Part shown: positions 13,211-14,817 of the stretch, piece by piece
How positions within the stretch are numbered: position 1 is the first letter of the stretch
Layout of the letters: every line of letters begins with the position of its first letter
The notes under the pieces: model-generated
Told to the model about the DNA's origin: nothing
Seen by the model: only the letters and a program-made list of their open reading frames with translations
Databases searched by the model: none
Position numbers and translations under genes: made by a program
Source: CAYSXS01 sp043817345
GTDB taxonomy: Bacteria; Patescibacteriota; Patescibacteriia; UBA2196
DNA length: 14,817 bases
Assembly (NCBI GenBank): GCA_043817345.1
Contig: JBDRGZ010000050.1
Coordinates: forward strand, 1 to 14,817
Direction of reading: 5' to 3'

Positions 13211-14482
13211 CTAATGGAGTCTAATATGTATCTGGCATTGGACACTGTGGAAAACTTCTTCTAATTTTTTTACATGCACAGGCCATGTATATTTTTCATC
13301 TACAAATTCCTTACTCTTTCTGCCCATTTTTTGTGCTAATTCTTTATCTTGTATTAATTTTACCATTTTTTCTTCTAAATCTTGTATATTTCCTGGTTCA
13401 ACTAAAAATCCATTAATATTATCTCTACAAACCGTACGTACACCTGGTAAATCAGATGCAATAACTGGTTTAGCAAAACTCATTGCTTCCACTAAAACTA
13501 AACCAAAAGCTTCACCAGAATCTGTTGAAGGTAAAACAAATATATCACAATTTGCATAATATTCTTTTAGTTCCTCATCTGTGACACACCCAGGAAAATT
13601 AACTTTATTAATAATCCCTAGATCTTTAGCTTGTTTAATATATTCTTCTTTCATATCTCCTCCACCTACAATATTTAATTTAATACTCGCCCCGTGAGAC
13701 GCGTATATTGTCTCACTGGGGTTTTCCGCTAAAACTTCTTTAAAAGATTTCAATAATATATCTACACCCTTAAAATTATGTGCTTTATCTAAAGCACCAA
13801 CAAAAAGAATATTTTTATCTCCTTGTTTTTCCTTCAACTCAGGTAAATTAAATTGTGAACCAAAAGGTATCTCAACAAATTTTTCTTTATTCTTTTTAAA
13901 ATATTTATTAATTGATAATTGACGAACATAATCTAAACTACTAACAACTACTTTACTTGATGAGTTTAATAGAGATTTTAAAATTATTCTATCTGGCAAC
14001 CAAAAAAATCTGAAAAACAAATTTTTAGGAATAAATTCCATATGACAAAAAACAACTAGTTTTTTTATCAAGCCCAATTTTTTAGCTAACCAGACAATCT
14101 CTGTAGCGCCAAAAAAAGGATGATGTAACTGTACAACATCAAATTTCCTCAACCTATATATCAACTGGGGTAAAAAGGCAGCATTACCAAATTTAATTAA
14201 AGATTTTAAACGTATAACTTTAAAGTTAAAATCCTTTTCTTCCTTAGAATAATTTGGCGTAAACCCTGTCAAATTGCTTCGCACCCCGAGTTTTTCTCGG
14301 GGATTTGACGGGGTAAACCCTGTCAAATGCGAAGCAATTTTTCTTTTGGAAAAATTATTTGACGGGGTAAATACTGTAACTTCATGCCCTAAACTAGCAA
14401 GCTCTTTGGCTTGCTCATAGGCTACATTCCCCATCCCACCTTTATATGGTGGAAAAGTACATATTATATGGGCTATTCTCAT
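13211..14482 (-). CDS. GT4-family glycosyltransferase with two in-frame palindromic insertions
   Basis: A GT-B enzyme that adds a sugar from a nucleotide donor to a membrane-linked glycan. The N-terminal domain starts MRIAHIICTFPPYKGGMGNVA (GG at 15-16), and LGHEVTVFTPS leads into residues 39-80, which are atypical. Then come FDVVQLHHPFFG and VFCHMEFIPK. The C-terminal domain has ILFVGALDKAHNFKGVD, LNIVGGGDM, FPGCVTDEELKEYY, EX7E at E324 and E332 (EAFGLVLVE) and KPVIASDLPGV. At 423 residues it is about 50 longer than usual. The excess is explained by two repeat-derived segments: LTGFTPSN...LTGFTPNY (about 51-78), and SETIYASHGAS (256-266) just before the LNIVGGGDM strand. Both fall in surface loops of the fold, so the enzyme may still work. 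The last residues (QCQIHIRLH) look non-native. Start ATG at 14482, no Shine-Dalgarno. It heads the operon. Confidence 0.94.
   Translation of the reverse strand: MRIAHIICTFPPYKGGMGNVAYEQAKELASLGHEVTVFTPSNNFSKRKIASHLTGFTPSNPREKLGVRSNLTGFTPNYSKEEKDFNFKVIRLKSLIKFGNAAFLPQLIYRLRKFDVVQLHHPFFGATEIVWLAKKLGLIKKLVVFCHMEFIPKNLFFRFFWLPDRIILKSLLNSSSKVVVSSLDYVRQLSINKYFKKNKEKFVEIPFGSQFNLPELKEKQGDKNILFVGALDKAHNFKGVDILLKSFKEVLAENPSETIYASHGASIKLNIVGGGDMKEEYIKQAKDLGIINKVNFPGCVTDEELKEYYANCDIFVLPSTDSGEAFGLVLVEAMSFAKPVIASDLPGVRTVCRDNINGFLVEPGNIQDLEEKMVKLIQDKELAQKMGRKSKEFVDEKYTWPVHVKKLEEVFHSVQCQIHIRLH
13690..13721. repeat. In-frame palindrome encoding SETIYASHGAS
   Basis: CCCCGTGAGAC (13690-13700) and GTCTCACTGGGG (13710-13721) are reverse complements apart from one extra T, with a 9-base loop. 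It is strongly GC-rich against the AT-rich gene. It falls between AENP and IKLNIVGGG, where other GT4 proteins join directly, so the 30-odd bases look inserted in frame. Confidence 0.75.
14259..14371. repeat. In-frame composite palindromic repeat inside the GT4 gene
   Basis: GTAAACCCTGTCAAA-type units recur three times (14259-14273, 14305-14326, 14358-14371). The middle one forms a 10-bp near-perfect palindrome, TTGACGGGGT/ACCCTGTCAA. A perfect 7-bp hairpin CCCCGAG/CTCGGGG lies at 14284-14302. ATTGCTTCGC (14273-14282) and GCGAAGCAAT (14329-14338) are a perfect inverted repeat. The encoded peptide repeats FTPSN / LTGFTPSN / LTGFTPNY. The element is nested and partly duplicated, yet the reading frame stays open. 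Confidence 0.75.
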
Positions 14483-14558
14483 ATTTTCATTTTAACACCA
14501 AAACTGTAAAACAAAAAATATGCTACAAAATACATACTATTTATTTTTGTAAAATATT

Positions 14559-14587
14559 ATGTTATGATTATCTTGTAATCATAACAT
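14559..14587. promoter_or_regulatory. 12-bp perfect palindrome upstream of the operon (possible operator)
   Basis: ATGTTATGATTA (14559-14570) and TAATCATAACAT (14576-14587) are exact reverse complements around a 5-base spacer, about 80 bases before the GT4 ATG at 14482. No T run follows on either strand, so an operator or processing stem is more likely than a terminator. The role is inferred from position only. Confidence 0.4.
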
Positions 14588-14667
14588 TATTATGATTTAA
14601 AATTTACACATATATTTTACCTAATTTTAGAAAAAATATCAATCAGTTTACATATTACTTCCCTTAG

Positions 14668-14732
14668 TCTGAAAGCCTCTGGCTTTCATCCTGCGGAAAG
14701 TCCTTCGTTAGGCTTCGCCTATCCGTCGGCGT
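14668..14732. repeat. GC-rich palindromic repeat block
   Basis: A perfect 7-bp hairpin GAAAGCC-TCT-GGCTTTC (14671-14687) is followed by a perfect 5-bp hairpin TAGGC-TTC-GCCTA (14709-14721), in a stretch much richer in GC than either flank. CTTCGCCTAT is shared with the minus strand of the element at 3626-3673. Probably another dispersed intergenic repeat. Confidence 0.55.
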
Positions 14733-14817
14733 TATATGAAATTTATTTTAATCTCCCTAAGTTTTATATAGATGCTTAATTTTTTATCTACTATGGAAAT
14801 AAATCTTGGTAAACTTG

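Larger units (their letters stand above)
14483..14817. other. Gene-free stretch upstream of the glycosylation operon
   Basis: 335 bases with no convincing gene on either strand. The first part (14483-14640) is very AT-rich and should hold the operon promoter, but I could not pick a -35/-10 pair with confidence. It contains a 12-bp palindrome (14559-14587). A GC-rich repeat-like block lies at 14668-14732. An ATG at 14793 opens a plus-strand frame (MEINLGKL) that runs out of the window and is too short to judge. Confidence 0.6.

Noticed and set aside
14483..14558. Operon promoter candidates such as TTTACA followed by AT-rich hexamers.
   Set aside because: In such AT-rich sequence several pairs fit equally poorly; none had both a good -35 and a good -10 at 16-18 base spacing.
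14695..14703. GGAAAGTCC, the RNase P P4 motif, on the plus strand.
   Set aside because: No P1 pairing, no ACAGAA...GGCTTA block and no other conserved regions nearby; a real rnpB is already present. It is part of a GC-rich repeat block.
14793..14817. Possible plus-strand gene start (MEINLGKL) at the right edge.
   Set aside because: Only eight codons are visible and there is no ribosome binding site, so it cannot be supported.

Overview
The window is AT-rich, densely coded DNA. It looks like a chromosomal surface-glycosylation region from a candidate phyla radiation (Patescibacteria) bacterium, perhaps of the Falkowbacteria/Kuenenbacteria kind. The pointers are the low GC, near-absence of Shine-Dalgarno sequences, many GT4 and GT-C genes in a row, and GC-richer palindromic repeats, including the in-frame 'TSAKATAGRQ' peptide that I recall from many such genomes. 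TAA, TAG and TGA all end genes here, which argues against the UGA-recoding Gracilibacteria and Absconditabacteria. The lineage is inference; no rRNA or tRNA gene is present.

Layout. Positions 1-1046 hold the 3' part of a plus-strand multipass membrane protein. Everything after that is on the minus strand. Read in the direction of transcription from the right, 14482 to 7113 is a tight run: a GT4 glycosyltransferase; a 116-aa orphan frame; a dolichol-phosphate-mannose-synthase-like GT2; a membrane-anchored thermonuclease; and three integral-membrane proteins of GT-C type. Several junctions are ATGA overlaps, so translation is probably coupled. After a 252-bp block of nested repeats come a second GT4 (6845-5706), a 128-bp inverted-repeat structure, a helical protein of unknown function, and a small secreted protein. 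Next are the RNase P RNA gene rnpB (about 4156-3678) with a clear sigma-70-type promoter, an initiating polyprenyl-phosphate sugar transferase (3613-2222) with its own terminator, and a third GT4 (2131-1127) that has lost its C-terminal helix to an in-frame TAA.

How the genes fit together (inference). The sugar transferase would load the first sugar phosphate on undecaprenyl phosphate. The three GT4 enzymes would extend the glycan on the cytoplasmic face. The GT2 would make polyprenyl-phosphate mannose or a similar donor for the three GT-C enzymes acting outside the membrane. The thermonuclease would act at the cell surface.

The most distinctive signal is repeat biology. Several different short palindromic elements sit in intergenic gaps, inside two protein genes without breaking the frame, and, as similar hairpins, in the peripheral loops of rnpB. 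This resembles the Rickettsia palindromic elements. There are also three candidate gene-decay or recoding events: the in-frame TAA at 1127, an A9 tract that separates an ATG from its 522-aa reading frame near 11540, and an in-frame TAG upstream of the 116-aa frame. No CRISPR array, transposase or tRNA was seen.
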